The notes under the pieces: model-generated
Database searches by the model: none
Told to the model about the DNA's origin: nothing
What the model saw: only the letters and a program-made list of their open reading frames with translations
Position numbers and translations under genes: made by a program
NCBI GenBank assembly: GCA_964453525.1
Contig: CAYVOV010000005.1
Span: 62,001-126,000 of the forward strand
Length of the DNA stretch: 64,000 nt
Origin: CAYVOV01 sp964453525
GTDB taxonomy: Bacteria; Chloroflexota; Dehalococcoidia; Dehalococcoidales; UBA2162
Direction of reading: 5' to 3'
Shown here: positions 9,037 to 19,256 of the stretch, piece after piece
Numbering within the stretch: position 1 is the first letter of the stretch
How the letters are laid out: each line of letters begins with the position of its first letter

Positions 9037-9105
9037 AACGTACTGTTCGGTTTTGGTTGAATGAAAATCCCTCTTCCCTCTGTCCCTCTCTCAAACAGCC
9101 CGTAG
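9037..9105 (-). repeat. Family D repeat end
   Basis: Contains GTACTGTTCGGTTTTGGTTG followed by AATGAAAA and CCCTCTCTCAAACAG. Read on the minus strand, this matches 61130-61193, where CTGTTTGAGAGG is followed by TTCAACCAAAATCGAACAGT. Related ends occur near 41881 and 33330. Confidence 0.7.
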
Positions 9106-9116
9106 CCGGACTATTC

Positions 9117-9144
9117 TTGACACACGTACACATACGTTTATAAT
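9117..9144 (+). promoter_or_regulatory. Consensus sigma-70-type promoter
   Basis: TTGACA (9117-9122), a 16-base spacer and TATAAT (9139-9144), both exact consensus hexamers. Transcription would begin near 9151, about 30 bases before the ATG at 9181. It is one of the best promoter matches seen in the window. Confidence 0.8.
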
Positions 9145-9180
9145 GGCAGCAGTATATCTAACGGGATACTGACATTTGCT

Positions 9181-9648
9181 ATGGATAAAGAAAAAATACC
9201 GGGGCAAATCCAGAATTCTCTCTCTACCGAAGAAGTTGTTGAGCACAGCTTCCGGCTTTTACGCACCAGGGTGTACGCTACTAACAGGCGGTTACTTGAG
9301 CTGAGGGGGAAGACAGTCAGCGATTATGATTACTCAACTATTGCAGCTATCGGATACGCTACAAAACGTTACTGGATTACACTTATCGCCGGTATCGTCT
9401 GTATTGGCATTAGTTTCCTTTTCAAACCAAACATCAGCGATATTCTTTTCTGGGGAGGAATCGGGTTTGGAGGCCTGATGGTTGCCACCGGACTTATTAT
9501 TAAACCGGAATGGCTTGAGATAACCGTTATCGGCTTACCGAAACCGGTGATATTTCAGGGTCCGCGGGACAAGCTCGACTCATTATTGCAGGTAGTAAGG
9601 GGAAAACAACTCTCCACACAGTCGGCTACCGATATGGATTCCGACTGA
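9181..9648 (+). CDS. Hypothetical protein with two membrane helices
   Basis: A 155-residue protein. An N-terminal soluble part (1-78) rich in Arg and Glu is followed by two closely spaced hydrophobic helices (about 80-97 and 106-124) and a C-terminal soluble tail with ITVIGLPKPVIFQGPRDKLD. The layout resembles small membrane-anchored PH-like proteins, but that is only an impression. It is probably transcribed from the strong promoter just upstream together with the zinc-ribbon gene 30 bases downstream. No function is assigned. Confidence 0.75.
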   Translation: MDKEKIPGQIQNSLSTEEVVEHSFRLLRTRVYATNRRLLELRGKTVSDYDYSTIAAIGYATKRYWITLIAGIVCIGISFLFKPNISDILFWGGIGFGGLMVATGLIIKPEWLEITVIGLPKPVIFQGPRDKLDSLLQVVRGKQLSTQSATDMDSD

Positions 9649-9678
9649 ACGGGGAAAAACATACCGGAGAATCGACAT

Positions 9679-9951
9679 ATGCCGCTAAGCGAGGAACAAA
9701 AAGGAAAACTTGCCGATTGGTTACACTCTAAGAACTGTAACCCGGACTGCCCTTCCTGCGGCCGAAATGAATGGTCATTTGGAGATATAGTGACAGCGCC
9801 TCATTTTAATAAAGGCGAAGCCGACGATACTGCACTTGTCCCGATGGTCCAGCTCATCTGCAAAAACTGTGCTTTCATAAGGTCGCACGCTGCAATTCCA
9901 ATCGGGCTGCTTGAAATCAAGCCGGAGGAAACATCAGGCCCGGAAGAATAG
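9679..9951 (+). CDS. Small zinc-ribbon-like protein
   Basis: A 90-residue protein with two cysteine pairs that could bind zinc: CPSCG near residue 25 and CKNCA near residue 70, separated by a stretch including FGDIVTAPHFNKGEADD. It ends in an acidic tail. It follows the two-helix membrane protein by 30 bases and is probably co-transcribed with it. Similar small proteins occur in many bacteria without a known role. There is no signal peptide. Confidence 0.75.
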   Translation: MPLSEEQKGKLADWLHSKNCNPDCPSCGRNEWSFGDIVTAPHFNKGEADDTALVPMVQLICKNCAFIRSHAAIPIGLLEIKPEETSGPEE

Positions 9952-10015
9952 AAGAGATTGAGAGTTAGCCTCAGACCCTATCGGACCGTTTGCACAATAA
10001 TCCACATCATCTCTT

Positions 10016-10261
10016 CTATTCGAACTTTCTGTTTATAATATAGCCGGTAATAAAACCGATAACTCCGCCGATAGCGGGAAACACGATATATGATACTGTC
10101 ACCATAAATGTCTTAACCAGGAATTCATAAACATCATCCCCATACGCTTCCGGCACCGCCAGCATTCTGTTTGCCACGCCGAGAATAAAATCAGGCCACG
10201 GGGTCAGTATCACTATAACGAGGACAATCAGACTTCCGATAATCGTGCCCATTAACTTCAT
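10016..10261 (-). CDS. Small membrane protein, 81 residues
   Basis: Two strongly hydrophobic segments are visible, about residues 5-25 (MGTIIGSLIVLVIVILTPW) and 52-75 (MVTVSYIVFPAIGGVIGFIT), joined by a short acidic loop and ending in NRKFE. Both termini are probably on the same side of the membrane. No family is recognised. It faces the zinc-ribbon gene convergently. Confidence 0.65.
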   Translation of the reverse strand: MKLMGTIIGSLIVLVIVILTPWPDFILGVANRMLAVPEAYGDDVYEFLVKTFMVTVSYIVFPAIGGVIGFITGYIINRKFE

Positions 10262-10511
10262 TGTGCTGTCCTGTGGTTATATTCAAATGCCTGAAACCTT
10301 AACGGCCAAACAGTTCATACACTATCAATTTACCACATAATCAATCCGCCTGACAGTAGCCAGAAGGTTAAGAAAAAGCTCTTTTTTTATAAATTTCATT
10401 TTTACGGCTGAAGAAATAATCCATTCCTTATATCACTGGTCAACACCTGCTGGAAAGAGTATATTTACCCAAAAGCGGGTAGGTGAAGATGTGGCTAGCT
10501 CAATGTTCTAA

Positions 10512-10660
10512 AAAGATTCTGCTCAATCTTAGTTGGAGACCCTTCGACAAGCTCAGGGTGAGTGGGAATGAATGCCACTCATGGTGAGCCTGTCGAACCA
10601 TAGCGGTGAAAGAAATATAGATATTCATTGTTGTCTGTACAACCAAGATTAAGTAAAAGG
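10512..10660. repeat. Family C repeat, about 149 bp
   Basis: Starts AAGATTCTGCTCAATCTTAG and ends with TTGTACAGACAAC-type sequence and AATCTTGGTTG read inward from the right end. The middle holds CCTTCGACAAGCTCAGGGTG and a near-inverted partner (CATGGTGAGCCTGTCGAACC). The copy at 25872-26023 is in the opposite orientation and closely similar end to end. It looks like a small non-coding inverted-repeat element. Confidence 0.85.
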
Positions 10661-10675
10661 CTTGAAAGCAAAAAG

Positions 10676-10703
10676 TTGTTAATACTGGCATGTGTATTAT
10701 AAA
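10676..10703 (+). promoter_or_regulatory. Promoter candidate for the C25-like gene
   Basis: TTGTTA (10676-10681), a 16-base spacer and TATAAA (10698-10703). The start point would fall near 10710, leaving a leader of about 33 bases with GGAGAA before the ATG at 10743. Confidence 0.55.
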
Positions 10704-10742
10704 ATAACACACCTCCATAACCCGAAATTGGAGAATAGAGTA

Positions 10743-13700
10743 ATGAAAAACGCCCTAAAAATACTGGCCGGTATAGTAGTAGTAACTATTCTACTATTGG
10801 GCAGCTGGTTTCCCTATGGTGAGCAGTCAGCATCGGCTGCCAGAGGTAAAGAGGAACGGACTAATCTTCCGATAGCAGCACTGCCGGACGATGTTACTTT
10901 GGAACCAGTATCAGTACTTAATGATATGGGCGCCTCAGGAGTTGAGATTGAATACACTTTTCCACCTCCTGAAATGACAGAAAAAGAGGTCAACGGGATA
11001 ACATATCAGTATGTTCATCTTGACGGCGGATTCGGTCAACTCAGTACGGTAGGCAAGCCGGCACTACCAATGCGCAACCACAATATTGCTTTGCCCCCCG
11101 GTTCTCAGGCACAAATTCAAATACTGGATAGCCAATCAGAGGTTCAGGGCAACTATCTGATTCATCCGGCTCTGGAGCCGGCGCGGGACGAGGCAGGGTC
11201 ACCTGAACCCGAATTTATAATCGATGAAGAGTTTTATGAATCTGACCAGAACTATCCAGACCAGCCGGTTAGAATTATCGCGATTAACGAACTGCAAGAT
11301 ATAAAACTGGCACAGGTACAGATTTGCCCTGTTCAATACAACCCGCGACGCAGGGAGTTAACCATATATTCATACCTCAAGTTTAAGGTTGAATTTATCG
11401 GAGGCACCGGAGAACCGTTCAATATTCAGACTCAATCTCCGCAATCCGCACAGGTCCTTAAAAATGTCGTAATCAACAGTGAGAGTATTCCAGCCGGAGT
11501 GGAAGCTGAGGAGAGTGAGTCAGGTACTCCGAGTCCGAGTGATATCATCATTATCACACATTCCGATTACCTGGAGGCAGCCAATTCCCTGGCGGTATGG
11601 AAAAGACAGATGGGATATACTGTGGAGGTCATCAGCCAGTCGAACTGGACGGCTTCCGAGGTTAAAACTGCTATCCATGACCGGTATAACTCCTGGACCC
11701 CTAAACCCGGTTATTTCATTATCATCGGGGACCACGATGATGTTCCGGCTGAGACATCCAATGTTGAAACACCCCATGTTACCGATTTATATTACGCCTG
11801 CATGGATGGGCCTTCCGATTACTACCCTGACATGGCACACGGCCGAGTCTCGGTTTCAAGCGCCAGCGAAGCGAATGATGTTATTAACAAAATCATTGAT
11901 TACCAGCGTAACCCGTCTACCGATTCAAGTTTCTACACCCACGGAACCACCTGTGCCTTGTTTCAGGATGATAACCTAGATGGCTATGCTGACAGAAGGT
12001 TCTCCCTCACCAGCGAAGAAATCCGCAACCATTTAATAGATAACGGTTATACAGTCGACCGTATATATTACGCAGATAGTAGTGTAACCCCCACAAACTG
12101 GAATAATACCATATATGCCACCGGTGACCCTATCCCCTCCGAATTATTAAAACCTGGCTTTGCCTGGGACGGTGATTCTGCCGATATCATCAGCAGTATT
12201 GATGCGGGGCGCTTTCTCCTCTTTCACCGGGACCACGGCTATAGCGGTGGAACCGGCTGGGCAGCTCCGTACTTCGTTACCGCCAACATCTCCAGTTTGA
12301 ATAACGGTGTCAATCTGCCGGTGGTCTTCAGCATTAACTGTCATACCGGCGAGTTCGATTTGCCGGAATGTTTTTCCGAGGCGTTCTTGCGTCACGATTC
12401 CGGTGCCGTCGGCGTATTTGGTGCATCGGATTACAGCTTCAGCGGCTATAATGATGGCCTGTCGTTGGGATTCATTGACGCAATCTGGTCGGACCCGCCA
12501 CTCGTGCCCTCATTTCCGCACAATCCCACGGCTAACGTTACCGTCACTCCTCATGACCCTATGTATACGATGGGCAACGTGTTAAACCAGGGAAAAATCA
12601 GGATGGAGGAGACCTGGGACTCCAGCACTACATACAGTAAGTACACCTTTGAGCTATTCCACTATTTCGGTGACCCGTCAATGCGAATCTGGACAGCGGT
12701 TCCTCAGACAATAACCGCAAATCATGACAGTCAGATTACAGCCGGGCAAACGAGCTTTAGTATTTCAAATGCAAGCTGCCAGAACGGCACGGCAACGCTT
12801 TATTATAACGGAGAGATTATTGGAAAGGAATCATTATCCGCAGGCGCCTGTTCGATTGCATTATCTCCCTCGCCGGCAAATCCGGGTACGGCAATATTGA
12901 CGATAACGTCACATAACTACCATCCTTACCAGGTGGATATTGATATCGTCAGTGCTGAAGGCGCCTTTGTCGTCTACAACAGCCACAATATTAACGACAG
13001 CTCAGGTAATAATAACGGGCTTGTAGATACCGGTGAGTCCGTTCTCCTGGACATAGTACTGAAGAACACAGGGACAGCTAATGCCACTGATGTCAGTGCC
13101 AACCTTTCTACCCCGGACCAGTACATCACCGTTACGGATAGCTTCCATACCTGGGGCACGATTCAGGCCGGGGAAACAGTTATACAGGCCGATGCCTTTG
13201 CCTTTGACGTGGCTGGTGATATCCCTGACCAGCATGAGGTTACTTTCCAGGTCCAGGCGACGGGAATGGAGGACCTGCCAACCCCTTGGGTATCATATTT
13301 TAATGTCACCGTTAATGCACCCACACTGGCGGTTAGCTCGATGACGATTGACGATTCAAGCGGGAATGATAATGGAATTCTTGACCCCGGAGAAACGGTT
13401 AATATCCTGGTAGGCACATTGAATGAAGGACATTCCGATGCGGCAGCGACAACAGGGGCACTAACCTGTTCAAGCCCGGATATAAGCATTAATAATGGAA
13501 TTCATAATTTCGGTACGCTGGTGCCTGGATATTCAGCTAACGCATCCTTCAGCGTCAGTGTCAATTCGTCAGCGCCCCTGGGCGCATCGGTTGATTTCGA
13601 TTACATGGTTACTTCAGGTGCCTATTCCGCTAACCAGAATTTTACACAAACTATAGGCCAGTCGTGGATGAAGTTTATTAATGACCCTGTCGGTGACACA

Positions 13701-16700
13701 TATAATGCCGCTGTCCCTGACCTTATCGGGTTCGATTTTAATCGCTCAACCACTGATATTTCTTTGCGCTTTAATTCCCTTGATGACATTGATTCCGGTA
13801 ACCTGGGCAGTTTGATATATCTTGATACCGACCAGAATCCAAATACGGGGTACGTCTGTACCGACCCTCAGTTTCCGACGAATGATATCGGAGCGGACTT
13901 TATTGTCAATGCATTTACATCAGCCGGTGGTGGAGGTGGTGGAAGTGGTGAGGGAGGTGAATGGTTTCTGCAGAAACCATTCACCGACGATTATCTACAG
14001 AATGAGCAAACCGTTATCGGCTTACTCCGCAAGTGGAATCCAACTCTCCAGGACTTTCAGTTTGTCTGCGATTTTGATGTTACCGTCGAAGCTAATAGTT
14101 GCTGGTTCACCATCCCACTCACGATGCTTGAAGATGATGGCATAATGGATATAGTCACCATTATCGGCGTGTTAGACTTTCCGACCGATTACGCGCCGGA
14201 CCAGGGCCATGGGACCACAACAGGTATTGCCCTGACAGTGCGAAACATACAGGGTGAGCCGGCAAGTAATGCGTATGTAATAGCTTATACCGACCTTTCT
14301 CAATATCCGGCCACGGTGGGCGGACCGTATTCATATGTTACCGATGAAGACGGCTATGTGTTCCTTGTCCTCGACGATGGGGCTTATATTCTAACTGTAG
14401 CGTCGCTAGCAGACAATTTCTATATAGTAAAATCGGACGTTATCGCAACCTCCTCGCTGACGCTCAATGCCGCCGATGAAACGATAATAGTTGAGATGCA
14501 GGCGAGTAAAACGGATGGCAGTCCTCTTGAAGGTGCCGGTATCTATCCCGCCGTTTCCTATGCCTGGCCGCGTTGTATAGGCTACACGGATGCTGCCGGC
14601 GAAGCGGTAGTCTATATGACTCCTTTTGTCTATAGAGACATCTTTTTATGGGGCTATAGTGAACTGTACTATCTCTACAAGTCAGACGTAACCGTTTCAG
14701 CCGATGCCGAGTTCACACTTGCTTTCGATGCAGCGCAGATGCCTACCGGCGGGTGTGCGTTTGCTCTCGTGGACCTCACCGAGGCTTACATAGTACCCTG
14801 GCTTATGAAGCTCAATGATTTATATACTTATACCGCCCCCGGTTTTTCTCCGCAAGACGAGGATATAGTCACCTTTTCCGAGGGTAATTATAATTCCTGG
14901 TTCTGGCTGAGAAAAACAGATAACATTGGAAATCTATGGACATTTTATTTGCCAGACCAGGAACTGGATATCACTGCCGGAAGTCAGCTTACCTTGCAGG
15001 CTGGCGGCAATTTCACGATAGATATTGAACCGGACAAAGCGTCTTACCTGCCCGGTGAAGGAGTCTCCCTAGACCTGCTTATTTCCGATAATTTCAGCAA
15101 CCGGATTGTATCGTCTAATGTACGGCTAACGGATGCTTCAGACAACAACGAGGATTCGGTGATTAATATTATCGAAGGTGAAGAATACCCGTTGGCTGGT
15201 ACTGACTCTGCCGAGGTAATCGAATCAAACGCCCCGACTCTTACGGTAAAGAAGCCTGATGGCTCTATTTACTTCCAGATAACGTCATCGGATTACTTCT
15301 ACAACTGTAATTTCTCCCTTCCCGCTGATGCTGCTACCGGGTACTGGACGGCGACTCTTTCCTTTGATACCGGGCCTCACCAGGGCGTTATCGAAGAGAC
15401 CGTTAGTTTTTACGTGGGAACAGCATATGCCCTGACCATGGCGGTAAACGGCAGCGGCAGTACCACTCCTCCTTCGGGCACTCACTACTATCCGGTCGGT
15501 ACCGTGGTTGACATCTCAGCCACGCCTGACACCGACTGGGAGTTCAATAACTGGGATGGTGATGTGGCTGACCCCGGTTCAGCAAGCACTACCGTTACAA
15601 TGAATGCTGATAAAACAGCTACCGCCGTTTTCCTACAGGAACCAGTTGTGTACACCGGGTCCGCCGATGATATTACCGCGAATTCAGTCACATTAAATGC
15701 TAACCTGGTTAGCCTTGGCTGCTATAGTCCGGTAAGCGTTTCCTTCCAGTGGGGGACCACTTCAGGCGCTCTTAGCCACGAGACTGATGCTCAGGAAATG
15801 ACCTCCACTGGTACTTTCAGTGCCAATTTAAGCAATCTATCCCCCGGAACTGTCTATTATTACCGGGCAAAAGCATCTGCTAACCCTACTGTTTACGGAC
15901 ACGAATACTTCTTCATCACCGCTCCCTCCCAGGTGTGGTATGAGGAAAGAATACCCGGTACAATAACAGAATATGCTATTCTCCCGGTTCCCGGTATTGA
16001 TATTGTTGACCTGGCAATTAATGGTAACACTGTTTATGCGGCGACAAACCATATCGACTATCCGCTGTTTAAATCAACCGATGGCGGTTATACTTGGTCA
16101 AATCTGGAAGACGCCGCAGCAAGCGTCAAATCAGTTGCCATAGCTCCGGATGATGCTGACCAGGTAGCCATAATAACCAGTGAGAATGAGGTCAGGTATT
16201 CATCCAATGGCGGTTCCATGTGGTCAGACCTCGGTAAACCTGCCGATGCTAATACTCTTAATGACATCGATGTATCAACCGGCACAACCCGTTATATTGC
16301 TGTCGGGGGGAATCGCACCAATGGTAATGCCGAGCTCTTTACAATAAGATTAGCACTGGCCCAGGGCTGGAACGCAAGGATGTCCGGTGCTCCCGGCAGC
16401 GCTCCGGGTCAGACGGATGTAAAAGCGGTGAAATTCTCGCCCAACTTCCCCGCGGATAAAGCCATCGCCGTCATCAGCGGCAATACTACCGGCGCCACCT
16501 TCCAGCTTTACCACGATGAACTGGGTGACCGTGACTGGAATGGCGAGATTGACTATCTCAGCGATAACTGGAGCACCGGAATTAAGATTGCCGATATCAC
16601 CGGAAGACTGGCAGCAGCAGATATCGCCCTTCCTGCAAGCTATAATGCCACCGCCAGCGCTGACCGACTTGCTTTTTATGGAGTAGCTGGAACTACCTCC

Positions 16701-19256
16701 GGCGGAGGTGTCGGTCGCCTGGCCGATATTGTAATCACGGAATTCCAGACCTGGAGTGGCGGTGATGAAGGCCCTATATGCAGTGTCGCCTACCATGAAT
16801 CAGACAAGCTTATTGCCGGTGGCTATGATGAGAACCAGATTTACCAGTTCCTCGACCCGTGGTCAGTTACCCCCAAGGCTTCAAGACTCAACACTCTCAA
16901 GCAGCCCGGTGGTGTCAATAAGACTATCGTGGGCTGGCCTGGTGATACCGCTGTTGCCGCTACCTCCGGTATTGACAGTGCATTTTCTGTTTCTAATGAT
17001 GATGGTTATACCTGGAACGATATCAGCCTGATTAACACTACCATTTCTAATATAAGTGATGTTGCTGTGAATGCTGAAGGCACCAAGGTATACCTGGCTA
17101 CATCAGACGGAACAAATACCAGTATCTGGCTGAAAGCTTCAGCCTGGAAAAGAGTTCTCAACCTGGAAGGATACACCGGCATCATCACTCGTATTGCTCC
17201 CGACGATGACTCGGTAATTTACCTGGCTGATACCAGCAGCGAGGACATCTGGGTGAGCCAGGACTCCGGCCTGGAGTCCTGGAGAAAGCGCCCCTGTTAT
17301 ACACTCGGCAGTGGCGATATGATTCGGGATATGGCTATCGAGAGCGTCGATGTCGCTTACGTTATTGATGACGATGGCGTTTCAAAGACAACCAACGTTG
17401 GCGCCAGCTGGGGCGCCCAGAAACGGCCGGTTGAGCCTTTCACTCCCTGTATGATAACCCTGGCGCCCGATGGTGATGTCCTGGTCGGCGGCAGTAGCGG
17501 TTACATCGCCTTTTCCAGGGATGGTGGAGACAACTATGAGAGAACCACCTACATTGGTCCGGGGAAAGTCCAGGTATTGGCAGACAATGACCATGCTATA
17601 AATAATATCCTCTATGCCGGCGTGGGAAGTAAGATTTACAGGGGTTATGCAACCAATTTTACAGGCTTCTTAGATTTAGGACCTCTTATCGCCTCATCCG
17701 ATTCTATCGTGGGCATGACACAGTATGAAAATGCAATCTACGCTCTGAGTTCTAATATGACTGATAGCACGCTACACCGGGCTCTTGAGCTGAAGACGGC
17801 GAGTACCCCTGAGCAGGCCCTATGGAGTTCCTACCCGACGACATTGGAGTTTGAAGCTACACCCCGGGCATTGAAGCTATCTTTGGGCCCCAAACTCTGG
17901 GCTATCGACACCCCTGATAAACTTTATAGTTATTATGACATTATCCCCCAACCGCTGAAAGTAACCACCAGCCCTGCCGCTGGTATTGCCACTGATTCAG
18001 CCGTATTACGTGGTAGCCTGGATAGTCTTTACATTTATGGTTCAGCGAACGTCTCCTTTGAGTGGGGGACTGCGTCCGGTAATCTTAGCCAGAATACCTC
18101 GTCAGAGATAATGGCTGTGACAGGTGATTTCAGTGCTGGCATAAGCGGCCTTACCCCCGGCAGTACCTACTACTTCAGGGCTAAAGCTTCTGCAAATCCG
18201 GTGGTTTATGGAGACGAACTCAGCTTTACTACCGCCACCCCCGTACCTCCAGCGTCTCCGAGCGGCGGAGGTGGTGGTGGAGTTAGTAGCCTTCGCCCCG
18301 GCGAGACAATATTATCCGACTCAATAGACAGTAACGGCATATTTACATCTGATATCACCGCTAAATCCGAGGACAAACTATGTTTCCTTGAAATCACCAA
18401 AGGTGTGAGAGGTTTAACCAAATACGGGAAACCACTCAGTAAAATAAGGATACTTGAAGTCGAAGGAGCGCTACCGGCACCTGAGGGTCACCAAATTGTC
18501 GACAAAATATATGATATCAGCCCCGATGAAGCCACCTACGAACCGGCAATAACCCTGACAATATGCTATGACCCTGAACTACTATCTGAGAATGTTTCGG
18601 AGAAAGAGCTTTACATCGCTTGCTGGACGGGTGAGAACTGGACGGCATTCGAAAGCACAGTTGACATGGACGCAAAAATGGTATCTACCGGGATAACCCA
18701 TTTCACGGAATTCGCCGTGATTGGCAAGCCTCCGTCACCGCCTCGGGAAGAACCCGAAGAAATAATATATAGACCGGCCACCAGACCGGCTGCGTTCGAG
18801 GTCTCAGGACTTGCCGTTACCCCGTCAGAAACCAGACCCGGTGAAGAGGTGATGGTTTCAGTGATGGTTACAAACACCGGAGGTTGTACCGGCAGCCGTA
18901 CTGTAACTCTTTATGTAGATGGCGCCGAGGAAGACTCAAGAGAAGTTAATCTGGGAGCGAATAAGAGTGAAACTCTGACCTTTGTTATTAAAAAAGAAGC
19001 AAGGGGCACCTACGAGGTGGAAATCGATGAAATAACAAGCAGCTTCACCATAGCTCCTACCCTGACGGCAGTTATTCCTGAAGAGGAGCCGGAAGAACAG
19101 GAGAAAGAGGAGGAACCTGTTTTTACAACCAGGTGGATTATCGGCACCGTAATAAGCGCCTGTGTAATACTTCTCGGATTACTTGCTTATTTCTTCATCT
19201 GGAGAAAGGGAGAAAAAACGGAATTAACGGAAAGCAATAATCACAACAACAGCTAA
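10743..19256 (+). CDS. Giant membrane-anchored gingipain-like (C25) surface protein
   Basis: The ATG at 10743 is preferred over one 51 bases upstream because GGAGAA precedes it and the N-terminus becomes a signal peptide (MKNALKILAGIVVVTILLLG, cut near SASA). The product is about 2837 residues. A C25 cysteine protease domain spans about residues 260-660, with catalytic His498 in HRDHGYSGGTGW and Cys533 in SINCHTGEF, a spacing like that of gingipains. CARDB/Ig-like modules follow, then a Gly-rich linker near 1060-1075, carboxypeptidase-regulatory-like stretches and an InlB-type repeat (about 1560-1632). An FN3-like domain (1633-1729), a BNR-type beta-propeller region (about 1750-2395), a second FN3-like domain (2403-2498), another Gly-rich linker and a CARDB domain come next. 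The C-terminus has one transmembrane helix (2798-2820) and a short basic tail. It is probably displayed on the cell surface and may degrade or bind extracellular protein. Confidence 0.93.
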   Translation: MKNALKILAGIVVVTILLLGSWFPYGEQSASAARGKEERTNLPIAALPDDVTLEPVSVLNDMGASGVEIEYTFPPPEMTEKEVNGITYQYVHLDGGFGQLSTVGKPALPMRNHNIALPPGSQAQIQILDSQSEVQGNYLIHPALEPARDEAGSPEPEFIIDEEFYESDQNYPDQPVRIIAINELQDIKLAQVQICPVQYNPRRRELTIYSYLKFKVEFIGGTGEPFNIQTQSPQSAQVLKNVVINSESIPAGVEAEESESGTPSPSDIIIITHSDYLEAANSLAVWKRQMGYTVEVISQSNWTASEVKTAIHDRYNSWTPKPGYFIIIGDHDDVPAETSNVETPHVTDLYYACMDGPSDYYPDMAHGRVSVSSASEANDVINKIIDYQRNPSTDSSFYTHGTTCALFQDDNLDGYADRRFSLTSEEIRNHLIDNGYTVDRIYYADSSVTPTNWNNTIYATGDPIPSELLKPGFAWDGDSADIISSIDAGRFLLFHRDHGYSGGTGWAAPYFVTANISSLNNGVNLPVVFSINCHTGEFDLPECFSEAFLRHDSGAVGVFGASDYSFSGYNDGLSLGFIDAIWSDPPLVPSFPHNPTANVTVTPHDPMYTMGNVLNQGKIRMEETWDSSTTYSKYTFELFHYFGDPSMRIWTAVPQTITANHDSQITAGQTSFSISNASCQNGTATLYYNGEIIGKESLSAGACSIALSPSPANPGTAILTITSHNYHPYQVDIDIVSAEGAFVVYNSHNINDSSGNNNGLVDTGESVLLDIVLKNTGTANATDVSANLSTPDQYITVTDSFHTWGTIQAGETVIQADAFAFDVAGDIPDQHEVTFQVQATGMEDLPTPWVSYFNVTVNAPTLAVSSMTIDDSSGNDNGILDPGETVNILVGTLNEGHSDAAATTGALTCSSPDISINNGIHNFGTLVPGYSANASFSVSVNSSAPLGASVDFDYMVTSGAYSANQNFTQTIGQSWMKFINDPVGDTYNAAVPDLIGFDFNRSTTDISLRFNSLDDIDSGNLGSLIYLDTDQNPNTGYVCTDPQFPTNDIGADFIVNAFTSAGGGGGGSGEGGEWFLQKPFTDDYLQNEQTVIGLLRKWNPTLQDFQFVCDFDVTVEANSCWFTIPLTMLEDDGIMDIVTIIGVLDFPTDYAPDQGHGTTTGIALTVRNIQGEPASNAYVIAYTDLSQYPATVGGPYSYVTDEDGYVFLVLDDGAYILTVASLADNFYIVKSDVIATSSLTLNAADETIIVEMQASKTDGSPLEGAGIYPAVSYAWPRCIGYTDAAGEAVVYMTPFVYRDIFLWGYSELYYLYKSDVTVSADAEFTLAFDAAQMPTGGCAFALVDLTEAYIVPWLMKLNDLYTYTAPGFSPQDEDIVTFSEGNYNSWFWLRKTDNIGNLWTFYLPDQELDITAGSQLTLQAGGNFTIDIEPDKASYLPGEGVSLDLLISDNFSNRIVSSNVRLTDASDNNEDSVINIIEGEEYPLAGTDSAEVIESNAPTLTVKKPDGSIYFQITSSDYFYNCNFSLPADAATGYWTATLSFDTGPHQGVIEETVSFYVGTAYALTMAVNGSGSTTPPSGTHYYPVGTVVDISATPDTDWEFNNWDGDVADPGSASTTVTMNADKTATAVFLQEPVVYTGSADDITANSVTLNANLVSLGCYSPVSVSFQWGTTSGALSHETDAQEMTSTGTFSANLSNLSPGTVYYYRAKASANPTVYGHEYFFITAPSQVWYEERIPGTITEYAILPVPGIDIVDLAINGNTVYAATNHIDYPLFKSTDGGYTWSNLEDAAASVKSVAIAPDDADQVAIITSENEVRYSSNGGSMWSDLGKPADANTLNDIDVSTGTTRYIAVGGNRTNGNAELFTIRLALAQGWNARMSGAPGSAPGQTDVKAVKFSPNFPADKAIAVISGNTTGATFQLYHDELGDRDWNGEIDYLSDNWSTGIKIADITGRLAAADIALPASYNATASADRLAFYGVAGTTSGGGVGRLADIVITEFQTWSGGDEGPICSVAYHESDKLIAGGYDENQIYQFLDPWSVTPKASRLNTLKQPGGVNKTIVGWPGDTAVAATSGIDSAFSVSNDDGYTWNDISLINTTISNISDVAVNAEGTKVYLATSDGTNTSIWLKASAWKRVLNLEGYTGIITRIAPDDDSVIYLADTSSEDIWVSQDSGLESWRKRPCYTLGSGDMIRDMAIESVDVAYVIDDDGVSKTTNVGASWGAQKRPVEPFTPCMITLAPDGDVLVGGSSGYIAFSRDGGDNYERTTYIGPGKVQVLADNDHAINNILYAGVGSKIYRGYATNFTGFLDLGPLIASSDSIVGMTQYENAIYALSSNMTDSTLHRALELKTASTPEQALWSSYPTTLEFEATPRALKLSLGPKLWAIDTPDKLYSYYDIIPQPLKVTTSPAAGIATDSAVLRGSLDSLYIYGSANVSFEWGTASGNLSQNTSSEIMAVTGDFSAGISGLTPGSTYYFRAKASANPVVYGDELSFTTATPVPPASPSGGGGGGVSSLRPGETILSDSIDSNGIFTSDITAKSEDKLCFLEITKGVRGLTKYGKPLSKIRILEVEGALPAPEGHQIVDKIYDISPDEATYEPAITLTICYDPELLSENVSEKELYIACWTGENWTAFESTVDMDAKMVSTGITHFTEFAVIGKPPSPPREEPEEIIYRPATRPAAFEVSGLAVTPSETRPGEEVMVSVMVTNTGGCTGSRTVTLYVDGAEEDSREVNLGANKSETLTFVIKKEARGTYEVEIDEITSSFTIAPTLTAVIPEEEPEEQEKEEEPVFTTRWIIGTVISACVILLGLLAYFFIWRKGEKTELTESNNHNNS

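Larger units (their letters stand above)
8879..9180. other. Intergenic region with repeat end and promoter
   Basis: About 300 bp. The left part is AT-rich with nothing recognisable. 9037-9105 matches the terminal part of family D repeats, and a near-consensus promoter lies at 9117-9144. Confidence 0.6.
10262..10742. other. Intergenic region with family C repeat and promoter
   Basis: A 481-bp gap between divergent genes. 10512-10660 is a family C element, and a promoter candidate for the giant surface protein follows at 10676-10703. The AT-rich part 10310-10450 shows nothing recognisable. Confidence 0.6.
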
